From: Silvibacterium bohemicum
Lineage (GTDB): Bacteria; Acidobacteriota; Terriglobia; Terriglobales; Acidobacteriaceae
DNA length: 64,000 nt
Direction of reading: 5' to 3'
Assembly (NCBI RefSeq): GCF_001006305.1
Contig: NZ_LBHJ01000007.1
Span: 62,001 to 126,000 of the forward strand
Position 1 is the first letter of the stretch; every line of letters begins with the position of its first letter. The notes beneath the pieces were generated by a model. The model was not told where the DNA came from. It was given only the letters and a program-made list of their open reading frames with translations, and did no database searches. A program made the position numbers and the translations under genes. Below are positions 17,836 to 26,770 of this stretch, piece after piece.

Positions 17836-17849
17836 TTGATCCGGATCAA
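17836..17849. promoter_or_regulatory. FNR/DNR-like site TTGAT-N4-ATCAA
   Basis: TTGATCCGGATCAA is a perfect 14-bp palindrome that matches the FNR/DNR consensus exactly. It lies in the divergent region, about 158 bp upstream of the universal stress gene and 160 bp upstream of the GGDEF-EAL gene, and could serve either. Confidence 0.6.
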
Positions 17850-18001
17850 TGGAAAAGCAGAAAAAATCTCCATTTGTCGCAGATACGGACAGATACAAAA
17901 CGAATATCTACAACTAGATGGGGATTGCTCATCGAATATGCACAAACCTAGAGTCTCCAGAAGAAGATTGGGGCAAGGGCGAAGATTGGCGGAGCGGACT
18001 T

Positions 18002-21000
18002 ATGATGCGCAAGCTGGCTGATCGAATCAAATTGCTTGCGCCAATCGTACTGGTATTACTCTGGCACGCCAACCTCTATGCCCAGCAGCCGGCGATAACC
18101 ACGGCAGCGCGCGTGCATGATTTACCCGCAGACCAGGCGGCCAAAAAGATTCCGGTCCATCTGATTGCTACCGTAACTTATTACGAGCCTTCGGAGCGTA
18201 CGCTGTTTGTCGCGGATGCCAGCGGCGCGGTCTACGTCAAGACGACGCGGTTCTATCCCATTCATCGCGGGGATCTGGTCAAAATCGATGGCTTCACGGC
18301 GATGAGCTTTCGTACCACGGTCGCCCCCGATCCGCACATCGAAGTCATCGGCAAAGGTTCCTTCACCCGAACCAAGATTCAGAGTTATCTCAGTTATCGT
18401 GAATTAATGGCCGGTAAGTGGGATTGCCAGTATGTCGTTCTGCATGGAACGGTTCGTTCCGCGCTGATTGAGCCTCACGCCGACACCAACACTCTGGAAA
18501 TAGAGGTTCTGGTGCCCGGGGGCATTGTGCAGGCCTACCTCCAGGACTTCAGAGGCGTCGATCCGAGTGAGTTGATCGATGCGGAGGTCGAGATCTCAGG
18601 CGTGATCGGCGGTGATTTCAACGCGCAATGGCAGCTCATGCGCAGTGTCGTGTATGCCGCCGATCCGAGTGAACTGCTGATTATCCGCAAGCCTCGGATA
18701 CCGCCGTCTAGCCTGCCTCTCACCGATATCGACGGGGTCATGCAGACCCACTCGATCAAGGATCAATCGCAGCGAGTAAGAGTAAGAGGCACAGTTACCT
18801 ATTATCAGCCGGGCCATGCCATCGTCATCCAACGGGACGGCCGCAGCCTCTTTGCTTCAACTCGCCAGGTCGACCCTATTCCTCTTGGAGCGATCGTCGA
18901 CTTGATCGGCTTCGCGGAAGGCGACGGATATGCGCCGACACTGGCGCAGACCGAAATTATACTTACCGGACAGTCGGAGGTTATTCAACCAACGCCTGTC
19001 ACTTATACGCAAGCAATCGGTGGCACTTATAGCGACGATCTTGTATCGTTGCGGGGAACCGTCATCTCGCAGATGCATGCCAATTCCGCGGATACGCTTT
19101 TGCTGATGGTCGATAACCACGCCGTGACGGCTGTGCTGCAAGGACGCGCGGGAAGCCGTTGGCTGCCGAATCTGCCCACGGGGACCGCTGTTTCGGTGAG
19201 CGGAATATGCCGCGTCACTCCAGGCGCGGACTGGGGAACGCCTGGTATCACGCCAATGCTTTTCCGGCTGGACCTGCGCACTGCGGAGGATCTGCGAGTT
19301 ATCAGCTCGCCCTCGTGGTGGACAGTAGGCCATCTGCTTGTCGCGATAGGCGCACTGGTGGGACTATCTTTCCTCATCGCCATCTGGGCTATCGTGTTGC
19401 GTAAAAGAGTGGCCGACCAGACGGCAACGATCGAGCGCACCGTCCGTTTGGAAAAGGTGCGCAGCCGCATTCTTGAAGCAGTAAATTCCGAAATACCGTT
19501 GGACGAACTGCTCGCCGATATCTGCAACTCGGTGGCGGAGCTGGTAGTCGGAATCCGCTGCTGTTGTTCCATTAAAGATTCGGACAAAGAACAAATCTAC
19601 GGCGCCGAAGCCAGTGCCTGTTACCTGTCGTCCGGCCAGACTGTCTTCACCCAGCCATTGAATGACGCGAGGGGACGGCAGATCGGCACATTCCTGGGGT
19701 GCGGCACCGAGCCGCGGATGCTCTCGCATTTTGAAACAGAGGTGCTTGGAGTGGGTGCGGCCCTGGCCAATCTTGCCCTCAACCAAAGACGGATCTACCA
19801 GGAGTTGAACTACACATCTACGCACGATCAACTCACCTCGCTTCCCAATCGAAGACTGTCGGATCTCAATTTCGAAGTCGCGATTCAAGCGGCGACGCAA
19901 TCGGGAAGCCGCATTGCCGTTGCATACATCGATGTCGACCGCTTCAAACGAGTGAATGACGAGCACGGCCACAAGATCGGCGATCTCTATCTGCAACAGA
20001 TCGCCTGCCGCCTCATTTCCAGGGTCCGCACCAGCGACAAGCTGGCGCGCATCGGCGGCGATGAGTTCCTGCTCATAGCTACTGAGATCGAGAATCTTGA
20101 AGATGCCGAAGCATGCCGGCGCAGGGTCGAGAGCTGCTTCGAGCATGGCTTCATCCTTGACGAAGCACGCGTGTATGGCTCAGCGAGCATCGGCATCGCT
20201 GTTTATCCCGATCATGGTTCCAACGCGGAGGAGTTGAAGCGTCACGCGGATATCGATATGTACTCCGCGAAACGTCGCCGCGGAGCGGATCAGGATTACC
20301 GGCCGTCGGCTGCTGGGGAGACAACAATCTTCTCACCGGCGGATTTAGATGCGGCGCTTGAAAACCGGCAGTTCCAGCTTTATTACCAGCCTCAGTTTTC
20401 CGCGCAGGGTAAATTGCGGGGATTGGAAGCGCTGCTTCGGCTCGACGACCCCATCTTAGGCATCGTAACGCCGGACGCCTTCATCAGTGTTGCCGAGCGC
20501 AACGACATCATCATTCCGGTCGGAGCGTGGGTATTGCGCCAGGCTCTACACGATGCGGCCCAATGGGGCCTGCAAGCGATGGATGGAGTTCGCATGGTGG
20601 TCAACGTCTCGGCTCGCCAGATCGAGCAGCCTGATTTCGCCGGCGATGTTCTCGCGGCGTTGCGGGAGTGTGAAATGCCGGCGAGTTGTTTAGAGATTGA
20701 ACTCACCGAGCGAACGATTGCACGCGATATCGCGCAAGCCATGATCCAACTCAACAAGCTTCACGCCGAAGGCGTGCGTATCTCCATCGACGACTTTGGT
20801 ATGGAACACTCCTGCCTCGGAGTTCTGCACAAGCTGCCGATCGATACGCTGAAAATAGACCGAAGTTTCGTTCGCGCACTGCACAGCGAACCGGCCGTGC
20901 TGCCTATCGTTGAAGCGATTGTGAGCATGGGAAAGACGATGCTCAAGCGAATCGTCGCAGAAGGAGTCGAGACGGAAGAAGATATCCAGGCGCTCGCGAA

Positions 21001-21178
21001 GCTGGGCGAGATGGATCTGCAGGGCTTCTACTTCAGCCGTCCTCAGTCGTTTGAAGTCATCTCCCAAAGACTCGAAGAATGGCGCTCAGGCGTAGTCATG
21101 GGAGTATCGAGACCATGGAATTCCGATCGTCCGAAGCAAGATACACCCGCGATGAGAAAGATGCGGAGAGAGCCGTAG
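18002..21178 (+). CDS. Membrane GGDEF-EAL protein (c-di-GMP turnover)
   Basis: About 1058 residues. Start at ATG 18002 is supported by GGAG at 17991-17994 and an immediate signal peptide ending near LYAQQP; the open frame begins at 17918. Residues about 30-435 form a periplasmic region with repeated OB-like beta segments (HLIATVTYYEPSERTLFVAD and RVRGTVTYYQPGHAIV are internal repeats). A transmembrane helix lies at about 440-465, then a GAF-like stretch. GGDEF is intact (IGGDEF about 684) with I-site RTSD five residues before it. The EAL domain keeps LEALLR, NVSARQ, ELTERT, DDFG, KIDRSF and AEGVET. Both synthesis and hydrolysis of c-di-GMP are possible. Confidence 0.9.
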   Translation: MMRKLADRIKLLAPIVLVLLWHANLYAQQPAITTAARVHDLPADQAAKKIPVHLIATVTYYEPSERTLFVADASGAVYVKTTRFYPIHRGDLVKIDGFTAMSFRTTVAPDPHIEVIGKGSFTRTKIQSYLSYRELMAGKWDCQYVVLHGTVRSALIEPHADTNTLEIEVLVPGGIVQAYLQDFRGVDPSELIDAEVEISGVIGGDFNAQWQLMRSVVYAADPSELLIIRKPRIPPSSLPLTDIDGVMQTHSIKDQSQRVRVRGTVTYYQPGHAIVIQRDGRSLFASTRQVDPIPLGAIVDLIGFAEGDGYAPTLAQTEIILTGQSEVIQPTPVTYTQAIGGTYSDDLVSLRGTVISQMHANSADTLLLMVDNHAVTAVLQGRAGSRWLPNLPTGTAVSVSGICRVTPGADWGTPGITPMLFRLDLRTAEDLRVISSPSWWTVGHLLVAIGALVGLSFLIAIWAIVLRKRVADQTATIERTVRLEKVRSRILEAVNSEIPLDELLADICNSVAELVVGIRCCCSIKDSDKEQIYGAEASACYLSSGQTVFTQPLNDARGRQIGTFLGCGTEPRMLSHFETEVLGVGAALANLALNQRRIYQELNYTSTHDQLTSLPNRRLSDLNFEVAIQAATQSGSRIAVAYIDVDRFKRVNDEHGHKIGDLYLQQIACRLISRVRTSDKLARIGGDEFLLIATEIENLEDAEACRRRVESCFEHGFILDEARVYGSASIGIAVYPDHGSNAEELKRHADIDMYSAKRRRGADQDYRPSAAGETTIFSPADLDAALENRQFQLYYQPQFSAQGKLRGLEALLRLDDPILGIVTPDAFISVAERNDIIIPVGAWVLRQALHDAAQWGLQAMDGVRMVVNVSARQIEQPDFAGDVLAALRECEMPASCLEIELTERTIARDIAQAMIQLNKLHAEGVRISIDDFGMEHSCLGVLHKLPIDTLKIDRSFVRALHSEPAVLPIVEAIVSMGKTMLKRIVAEGVETEEDIQALAKLGEMDLQGFYFSRPQSFEVISQRLEEWRSGVVMGVSRPWNSDRPKQDTPAMRKMRREP

Positions 21179-21418
21179 TTGGAATTCATTGCGCCTATCC
21201 TCGGGCGATCAGGAAATGTAGAAGTCTAATCCAGTGCGATGAACCTCCGTTCGGCCGAACAAAATCAATCTATCGCCCTAACTAGGTGGGTGAACAACCC
21301 CGATCTCAGGTGGTAGTTGCGAGCCTATCCCTCCCGCAAAGGTGATATGGCGCTTCTTCATGAGAAGCCGATAATAGATAGATTGAGGATCGCTCATTTT
21401 TAGCTACGAATTTCCAGA

Positions 21419-24361
21419 ATGTTAGTGTCTCTTCGCAGTTTCGCTGCCAGATGGAGAAGGCTCACCGTGTGCCTTCTCGTTTTCGGCTGCCTGACTTCAT
21501 ACTGCCATGCGCTGGATCCTAACAAAGCTATTACGCAATATGTGCAGTTTGAGCTTAACGACAAGAATGGTTTGCCGCAGAACTCCGTCTATTCCATCGC
21601 TCAAACCAAAGACGGCTATATGTGGTTCGGGACAGAGGAGGGTATCGCCCGTTTCGATGGGCTCCGCGTGACCGTTCTCAATACTCTGAAGAATAAAAAG
21701 CTGGTCGACAACTACATCAATGTACTCACGGCCGCAAGCGATGGAAGTTTGTGGATAGGAACGCGCAGCGGAGTGGGACGTTACAAAGACGGCGTATTCC
21801 GCACCTACTTCACTCCGGGATCGCCGATCCTTGCCATCCATGAGGACCGAAGCCGCCGCATCTGGGTGGGCAGTGCAGAGGGCCTGTACTGCTTAAAGAA
21901 TGAACATATACGCCGCTACACAACGGCCGACAACCTGCCCAGCGCAGAGATCCGCGCCATCGCGGAAGATCGCCGAGGCACCCTGTGGTTTGGAACTCCC
22001 AAAGGTCTGGTCAGCTTGGTAGGGGACCGCTTCACCACTTACACCACGAAAGATGGATTGTCGGGTGACGCGATTCAGAAGCTCACCCCTTCGCGAGATG
22101 GATCTCTCTGGGTAGCGACGCTGGCCGGTCTGGTTCATTGGTCTGGCGGTGTGTTACAGAAGTTGCGGCCATCTGAGTTTCCTCCGCAAGCGCGCATTGC
22201 GTCGATGCTCGAAGACCACGATGGAGTGCTCTGGCTGGCCTTCGAGCACAACGGTATTGCCTCTCTGTGGCAGGGTAAGCTCAAGTTTTACACCATGGCG
22301 GAAGGGTTGCCCTCCGATGAAGTTGGCTATCTCTTCGAAGATCGCGCCCAACACCTGTGGGTAGGCATGTCCGAAGGGGGAGCAGTGGAGCTGCGCGATG
22401 GCCTCTTCAGCAGCTTTGGCAGGCGTGAGGGGCTTTCCTCAAACATGATCTGGAGCGTTCTGCAGGCCCGCGACGGCAGCGTATGGGTAGGCACGAACGG
22501 CAAGGGCCTCAATCACATCGATAAAGACGGGAAGGTCCGTATTTATACCGTCGCCGATGGACTCACGGCCGACACGATTTTCGGTTTGTGTGAGGCCCCC
22601 GATGGAAGCCTCTGGATCGGTCTGGAACATGGCCAGCTCGTTCATTTCGATCGAGGCCGCTTTACTACCTTCCGCGATCCGGCGGCGAAGGATAGTCGCC
22701 TCGCGGCAATTCTTCAGGATCCCAGCGGAGACCTGTGGCTTGGATTTCACGAGGAGAACGGTCTTGTTCGTTTCCACAACGGTCATTTTCAACACTACGC
22801 CGCGCCTGGCCTGGTGAACACGTTGGCCATGGCTCCAGACGGCGCAATCTGGGTAGGCAGCGATCACGCCGGCGTCAGCCGCATGAAGAACGGCGCGATC
22901 ACCACCTACACCACCGCGCAAGGATTGCTCAGTGATTTTGCGCAGGCCGTGTACGTCGACCGCGAGGGCGTGGTCTGGGCCGGCACTTCGCCGGGAGGCT
23001 TGAACCGCATCAAGGACGGACATGTCACCACCTATTCCGTGAACCAGGGTCTCTTCGATCTAACCGTAGGAGCCATCGTCGAGGATGATCTGGGAAACCT
23101 ATGGATGACCTGCAACAACGGGATCTTTCGCGTCACGAAAAAAGAGTTGACCGACTATGCCGAGGGCCGGACGCGATCCATCCACAGCGTGGTTTACGGC
23201 AGCGCCGACGGACTGCGCGAGCCGGAGTGCAATTTCGCAGCCTATCCAGCGGTATGGAAAGGCTCCAGCGGCCGGCTTTGGTTTGCGACCGTGGGCGGCG
23301 TGGCATCGATCAATCCTGATCACATGCCGCGTCTCGTTGCCGAGCCTCAAATTCATATCGAGAGAGTTCTCCTCAATCAGAACCCGGTGCCTTCGAAGGC
23401 GGAAGCCATCGTGGGTATAGGTGGCGACGATCTCGAAGTTCAATTCACCGCACCGGAATTCTCTGACCCGGCGCGAATGCAGTTCCGCTATCGTCTCGAT
23501 CGATTCGATCGCGATTGGGTTTATGTGGCAGGCCGTCGCGAAGCCTACTACACCAAGCTCCCGCCGGGCCGCTACACATTTCAAGTGCAGGCGGCCAACG
23601 GTAGCGAGAGCTGGAGTCCGAACTCAGCCGTCCTTTCTTTTGTCCTGAGGCCGCACTACTGGCAGACAACCTGGTTCAAGGCCGTCTGCACTCTTGTCTT
23701 TCTCTTGCTGTGCATCGTTCTTGCCAAGCTGCGTTTCCATTACTTGGAAGCTCGCAACCGCGACCTCGAGAATCGAGTAAATCTCAGAACGCAGGAGCTG
23801 CAGGAGGCGATCAAGGTCGCGGAAGCGGCGACGGAGGCTTTGCACGAGCAGGCCACCAAAGATTCACTCACTAAACTCTGGAACCGTCACGCCATCTTCG
23901 AGCTATTGGACAAGGAAATACAGCGCAGCAGCCGGGAAAGCTCTCATCTTTGCGTCCTGATGGTCGACGTCGACCATTTTAAGGTGATTAACGATATGTA
24001 TGGCCATCTCACTGGAGACGCGGTCCTGCAACAGGTAGCGGAACGAGTTACAAAACATGCCAGGCCCTACGATTCCATAGGCCGCTACGGCGGAGAAGAG
24101 CTGCTCATCGCGCTTCCGCGGTGCACCCTGCCGGATGGCCTGCGGCGAGCCGAGGAGTTTCGCCACGCCATTGCCGCGCAACCCTTCCTCGTAGGACCGT
24201 ATGTCATCCAGGTCACCTGCAGCATCGGTGTCGCCGTCAGTGAGGGAGACGCAACGGTTGAAGCAATGATTGCCGAAGCAGACTCTGCGCTCTATCAGGC
24301 AAAACGAAGTGGCCGCAATTGCGTCCAGACTCTCGATCCTCCCAGCTCTCGGTTGGCGTAG
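21419..24361 (+). CDS. Two-component-type propeller sensor with GGDEF domain
   Basis: A 980-residue sensor diguanylate cyclase. After a signal peptide (CLLVFGCLTSYCHA), about 12-14 copies of the regulator-propeller repeat (GSLWIGTRSGVGRYKDG, GNLWMTCNNGIFRV) make a double beta-propeller to about residue 610. A Y_Y_Y (Ig-like) domain follows (about 640-735, LPPGRYTFQVQAANG), then one transmembrane helix near 750-770 and a coiled coil. The cytoplasmic GGDEF domain has GGEEL at about 890 and an I-site RPYD five residues upstream. Such propellers in Bacteroides hybrid sensors bind oligosaccharides. It follows the GGDEF-EAL gene by 240 bp. Confidence 0.9.
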   Translation: MLVSLRSFAARWRRLTVCLLVFGCLTSYCHALDPNKAITQYVQFELNDKNGLPQNSVYSIAQTKDGYMWFGTEEGIARFDGLRVTVLNTLKNKKLVDNYINVLTAASDGSLWIGTRSGVGRYKDGVFRTYFTPGSPILAIHEDRSRRIWVGSAEGLYCLKNEHIRRYTTADNLPSAEIRAIAEDRRGTLWFGTPKGLVSLVGDRFTTYTTKDGLSGDAIQKLTPSRDGSLWVATLAGLVHWSGGVLQKLRPSEFPPQARIASMLEDHDGVLWLAFEHNGIASLWQGKLKFYTMAEGLPSDEVGYLFEDRAQHLWVGMSEGGAVELRDGLFSSFGRREGLSSNMIWSVLQARDGSVWVGTNGKGLNHIDKDGKVRIYTVADGLTADTIFGLCEAPDGSLWIGLEHGQLVHFDRGRFTTFRDPAAKDSRLAAILQDPSGDLWLGFHEENGLVRFHNGHFQHYAAPGLVNTLAMAPDGAIWVGSDHAGVSRMKNGAITTYTTAQGLLSDFAQAVYVDREGVVWAGTSPGGLNRIKDGHVTTYSVNQGLFDLTVGAIVEDDLGNLWMTCNNGIFRVTKKELTDYAEGRTRSIHSVVYGSADGLREPECNFAAYPAVWKGSSGRLWFATVGGVASINPDHMPRLVAEPQIHIERVLLNQNPVPSKAEAIVGIGGDDLEVQFTAPEFSDPARMQFRYRLDRFDRDWVYVAGRREAYYTKLPPGRYTFQVQAANGSESWSPNSAVLSFVLRPHYWQTTWFKAVCTLVFLLLCIVLAKLRFHYLEARNRDLENRVNLRTQELQEAIKVAEAATEALHEQATKDSLTKLWNRHAIFELLDKEIQRSSRESSHLCVLMVDVDHFKVINDMYGHLTGDAVLQQVAERVTKHARPYDSIGRYGGEELLIALPRCTLPDGLRRAEEFRHAIAAQPFLVGPYVIQVTCSIGVAVSEGDATVEAMIAEADSALYQAKRSGRNCVQTLDPPSSRLA

Positions 24362-24391
24362 CGATCAGGGTTGCCCAGCACCCCTGATCGC
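24361..24391 (+). terminator. Stem-loop after the propeller-GGDEF gene
   Basis: GCGATCAGGG (24361-24370) pairs perfectly with CCCTGATCGC (24382-24391) around an 11-base loop. It begins at the stop codon. No T-run follows, so it may be a transcript-end stabiliser or a weak terminator. Confidence 0.45.
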
Positions 24392-24541
24392 CTGGCATCC
24401 CCGGGAATTGATCTCTTGTCCATCATGCCCATCCCGACCATACCGATAGAGGCTCCTGACATGCGCATGTCCGCGTGACGAGTGGCCGGTTCATCAATGG
24501 TTTCGTATCAGGGCAAGGCTTGAGCCGTGCCGTAAAACGCG

Positions 24542-24573
24542 CATCCCCCAGGGGCTTTGGCCCCTGAGGGATG
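24542..24573 (-). terminator. Strong hairpin after the E1-E2-PPTase operon
   Basis: CATCCCCCAGGGGC (24542-24555) and GCCCCTGAGGGATG (24560-24573) pair with one mismatch around TTTG. On the minus strand it lies 30 bases after the PPTase stop and is followed by a short run reading GCGTTTTA, consistent with an intrinsic terminator. Confidence 0.6.
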
Positions 24574-24603
24574 AATGAATCGACGAAAAGAGAATTGGCA
24601 GCT

Positions 24604-25368
24604 CTAGTGGCGGAGAAAAGCCACAACCAGCGCTACGATCGCGACCAACAATGCAAGCAGAGCCATCTTGTTGCTCGTCTTCGGCGGCTCAGCGGGAGCT
24701 GCCACTGGAGCAGCTACAATCACCGGCGGAGGTACCGGCTTTGGCGCCGGCACGGAGACGAACGCGGCGAAGGCCGCTTCGTCCGTATGACTCAGGCTGA
24801 GCGCACCTGCCAGCGGCACTCCATCAAGATTGATACTCGGCTTGCCGCTTTCGTCGTGGAGCACTTCGATCCGCTGCCAATCCACGCCGTAGAGTCCCGG
24901 AATCGCTTTGCGGACCGCCTCCTTGGCGCTCCACATCGCAGCGAGACTGGCCTTCGGAGAAGGCTGCAGATGCGCGTATGCAATCTCCTGCCGCGTGAAC
25001 GTCTGCTGGTAGAAGGGTGCTTCCCAAAGATCGACGGCCTCGGGCATCGCGGCAACGCTCTCGATATCAACGCCGAGACTGACCTCTCCGCTGCCCTTGA
25101 GATTCAACGGAGCAGATGGCGCAGCGACATGACCGTTGCCATTGCTTGAAGCGTGGCCCAGGCCGCACAGACTGCAGAGATCTCCGAAGGTGGCGACTTT
25201 GTAGACTGCGGGATCGGTGATCGAATACTTCGAGCGAAGCATCACTGCCAGTCGTGCGCGAGCCAGCGAGCCAGCCAGGTTTCCATCCAGAGCCGTGGCT
25301 CCGGTAATTCTCGATGCGTCCGTGCGCCCGAGCGTTGCGACAATCTCTTTCAGATCTGTTTCGGTCAT
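24604..25368 (-). CDS. ACP-like / 4'-phosphopantetheinyl transferase / membrane-anchor fusion
   Basis: An unusual 254-residue fusion. Residues about 1-70 look like an acyl carrier domain: LAGSLARARLAVML corresponds to the helix around the pantetheine Ser, with GSL in place of the usual DSL, and TFGDLCSLCG follows. Residues about 95-205 are an AcpS-type phosphopantetheinyl transferase with LGVDIE, FTRQEIAYA, WSAKEAVRKA and LSLSHTDEAAFAAFV, so the metal-binding Asp and Glu/Lys are present. A Pro/Ala linker leads to a single C-terminal membrane helix (LLALLVAIVALVVAFL). It is the last gene of the operon, 4 bases after E2. The enzyme could modify its own or a partner carrier domain at the membrane. 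Confidence 0.75.
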   Translation of the reverse strand: MTETDLKEIVATLGRTDASRITGATALDGNLAGSLARARLAVMLRSKYSITDPAVYKVATFGDLCSLCGLGHASSNGNGHVAAPSAPLNLKGSGEVSLGVDIESVAAMPEAVDLWEAPFYQQTFTRQEIAYAHLQPSPKASLAAMWSAKEAVRKAIPGLYGVDWQRIEVLHDESGKPSINLDGVPLAGALSLSHTDEAAFAAFVSVPAPKPVPPPVIVAAPVAAPAEPPKTSNKMALLALLVAIVALVVAFLRH

Positions 25369-25372
25369 CGCG

Positions 25373-26770
25373 TTAGTATCCTGTCAGGCACACACTGCAT
25401 AAATACTGGTTGGGAACCGATGATTGCAGCAGGTGCTGATCTTTCTCCCTGAGCTCGGCAACGCTGCGCATGCACCGCGAGCAAGACATCTCTTCCTGCA
25501 GCTCCTGCAGTGTGCTCTCATAAGCCTTCATGCGATCCTTCAGGTCGTTCAGGAACAACGCCGCAGTTCGTCCATCGCCCAACTGATGATCGAAGGTGAG
25601 CACCAGCTCATACCATCCGTACTGATGCCCGGGGATGAACTGCTCTGCGCCCACACCGAGAATCGCTCCCTGGTTTTCGCTGATCAGCGGAAAGAATCCG
25701 GAGATCCCCATGCTGGAGAGATCGCTGATGGTGAAGGTGCCGTTGGCGATCTGAGCCGTCGTCAGCTTGTCGTCCAGATAGGCTTCGGTCAGCTCGCGCA
25801 TCTGCGTCGTGATCTCAGCCAGCGACAGGGTATCCGCATTCGGAACGACCGCGACCTTCAGGCCGCGTCCGTCATCCATGGCGAAGCCCACATTCACCTG
25901 CTTGTATTCAAGCCTCATGCCGTCGCGGTAGGTGGAGTTGAACGCGGGGTATTTCCGCAGCAGCCGGCTTACCTCGTAGAGCATGACCGCGGAGGAGTTG
26001 CCGTCGATCTTGCGCTTCGCAATTGCGCGCTGCAATCCGGTGGTGACACAAGTGACCGCAACCGCGCTCTGCACCGCGTTGCTCACTCCCGCGGCCAGAT
26101 TCATGCCCTCGCGGCGCTTGGCCTTTGAGAGCTTGATCTCTTCGTACGGCTGCGTAGGCAGCGGCGACGCTGCTGCTGCAGCACGCGGGGCAGCGTCACC
26201 ATAAGCAGGTGCTGGCGACGGCTTCGCAGCAGCGGGGTTCAAGAAGTCGAGGATGTCCTGCTTGCGGACCGCGGACTTGCCGGCGAAGTCCTTCTCCGTC
26301 AGTCCATGCTCGCGCATCATCTTCACTGCAAGCGGCGAGAAGCGCTGCCGGTATGCGGTCACCGCAGTAAACTCGGCGGCCAATCCCGCTGTGACTGGGA
26401 TGGGCTCACGCGAAGGCATCTGCAGCGGAGCACTCGGACCCTTCTTCGGAGTGTCCTCAGCCTCGGCAATCACCGCGGCCGTTGATGTGTTTGCGCCCTT
26501 CTTCAAGAAGGGGCCACTCGCGGGAGCTTCCGAAGTGATGGTCGCGATCGGCTCCGACACCGGAACGTCCTCGCCCGCCGCGAAGTGATGATTCAGATAT
26601 CCCGCCGCCGGAGAATGCACCTCGATGTTGGCCTTGCTGGTCTCGATCTCCGCCAGCAGGGCATCGGCTTCTACCATTGCGCCGTGGTCGGCCAGCCAGC
26701 GCACCAGCACCACCGACTCGTCGTTAACATTGTCCCGCTCGAGAGCGACAGGGATCGACAGGCTGCTCAT
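25373..26770 (-). CDS. 2-oxoacid dehydrogenase E2 (lipoyl acyltransferase) with cysteine-pair tail
   Basis: Dihydrolipoyllysine acyltransferase, 465 residues. The lipoyl domain (about 1-78) carries the modifiable Lys in EIETSKANIEV. A peripheral subunit-binding domain follows at about 138-175 (SPLAVKMMREHGL). The catalytic domain occupies about 225-410, with His395 and Asp399 in FDHQLGDG. Beyond it is an extra tail with CSRC (430-433) and CSVC (458-461), suggestive of a zinc ribbon and not part of standard E2 proteins. Its ATG overlaps the end of E1. No E3 gene lies nearby. The acyl substrate cannot be read from the sequence. Confidence 0.85.
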   Translation of the reverse strand: MSSLSIPVALERDNVNDESVVLVRWLADHGAMVEADALLAEIETSKANIEVHSPAAGYLNHHFAAGEDVPVSEPIATITSEAPASGPFLKKGANTSTAAVIAEAEDTPKKGPSAPLQMPSREPIPVTAGLAAEFTAVTAYRQRFSPLAVKMMREHGLTEKDFAGKSAVRKQDILDFLNPAAAKPSPAPAYGDAAPRAAAAASPLPTQPYEEIKLSKAKRREGMNLAAGVSNAVQSAVAVTCVTTGLQRAIAKRKIDGNSSAVMLYEVSRLLRKYPAFNSTYRDGMRLEYKQVNVGFAMDDGRGLKVAVVPNADTLSLAEITTQMRELTEAYLDDKLTTAQIANGTFTISDLSSMGISGFFPLISENQGAILGVGAEQFIPGHQYGWYELVLTFDHQLGDGRTAALFLNDLKDRMKAYESTLQELQEEMSCSRCMRSVAELREKDQHLLQSSVPNQYLCSVCLTGY

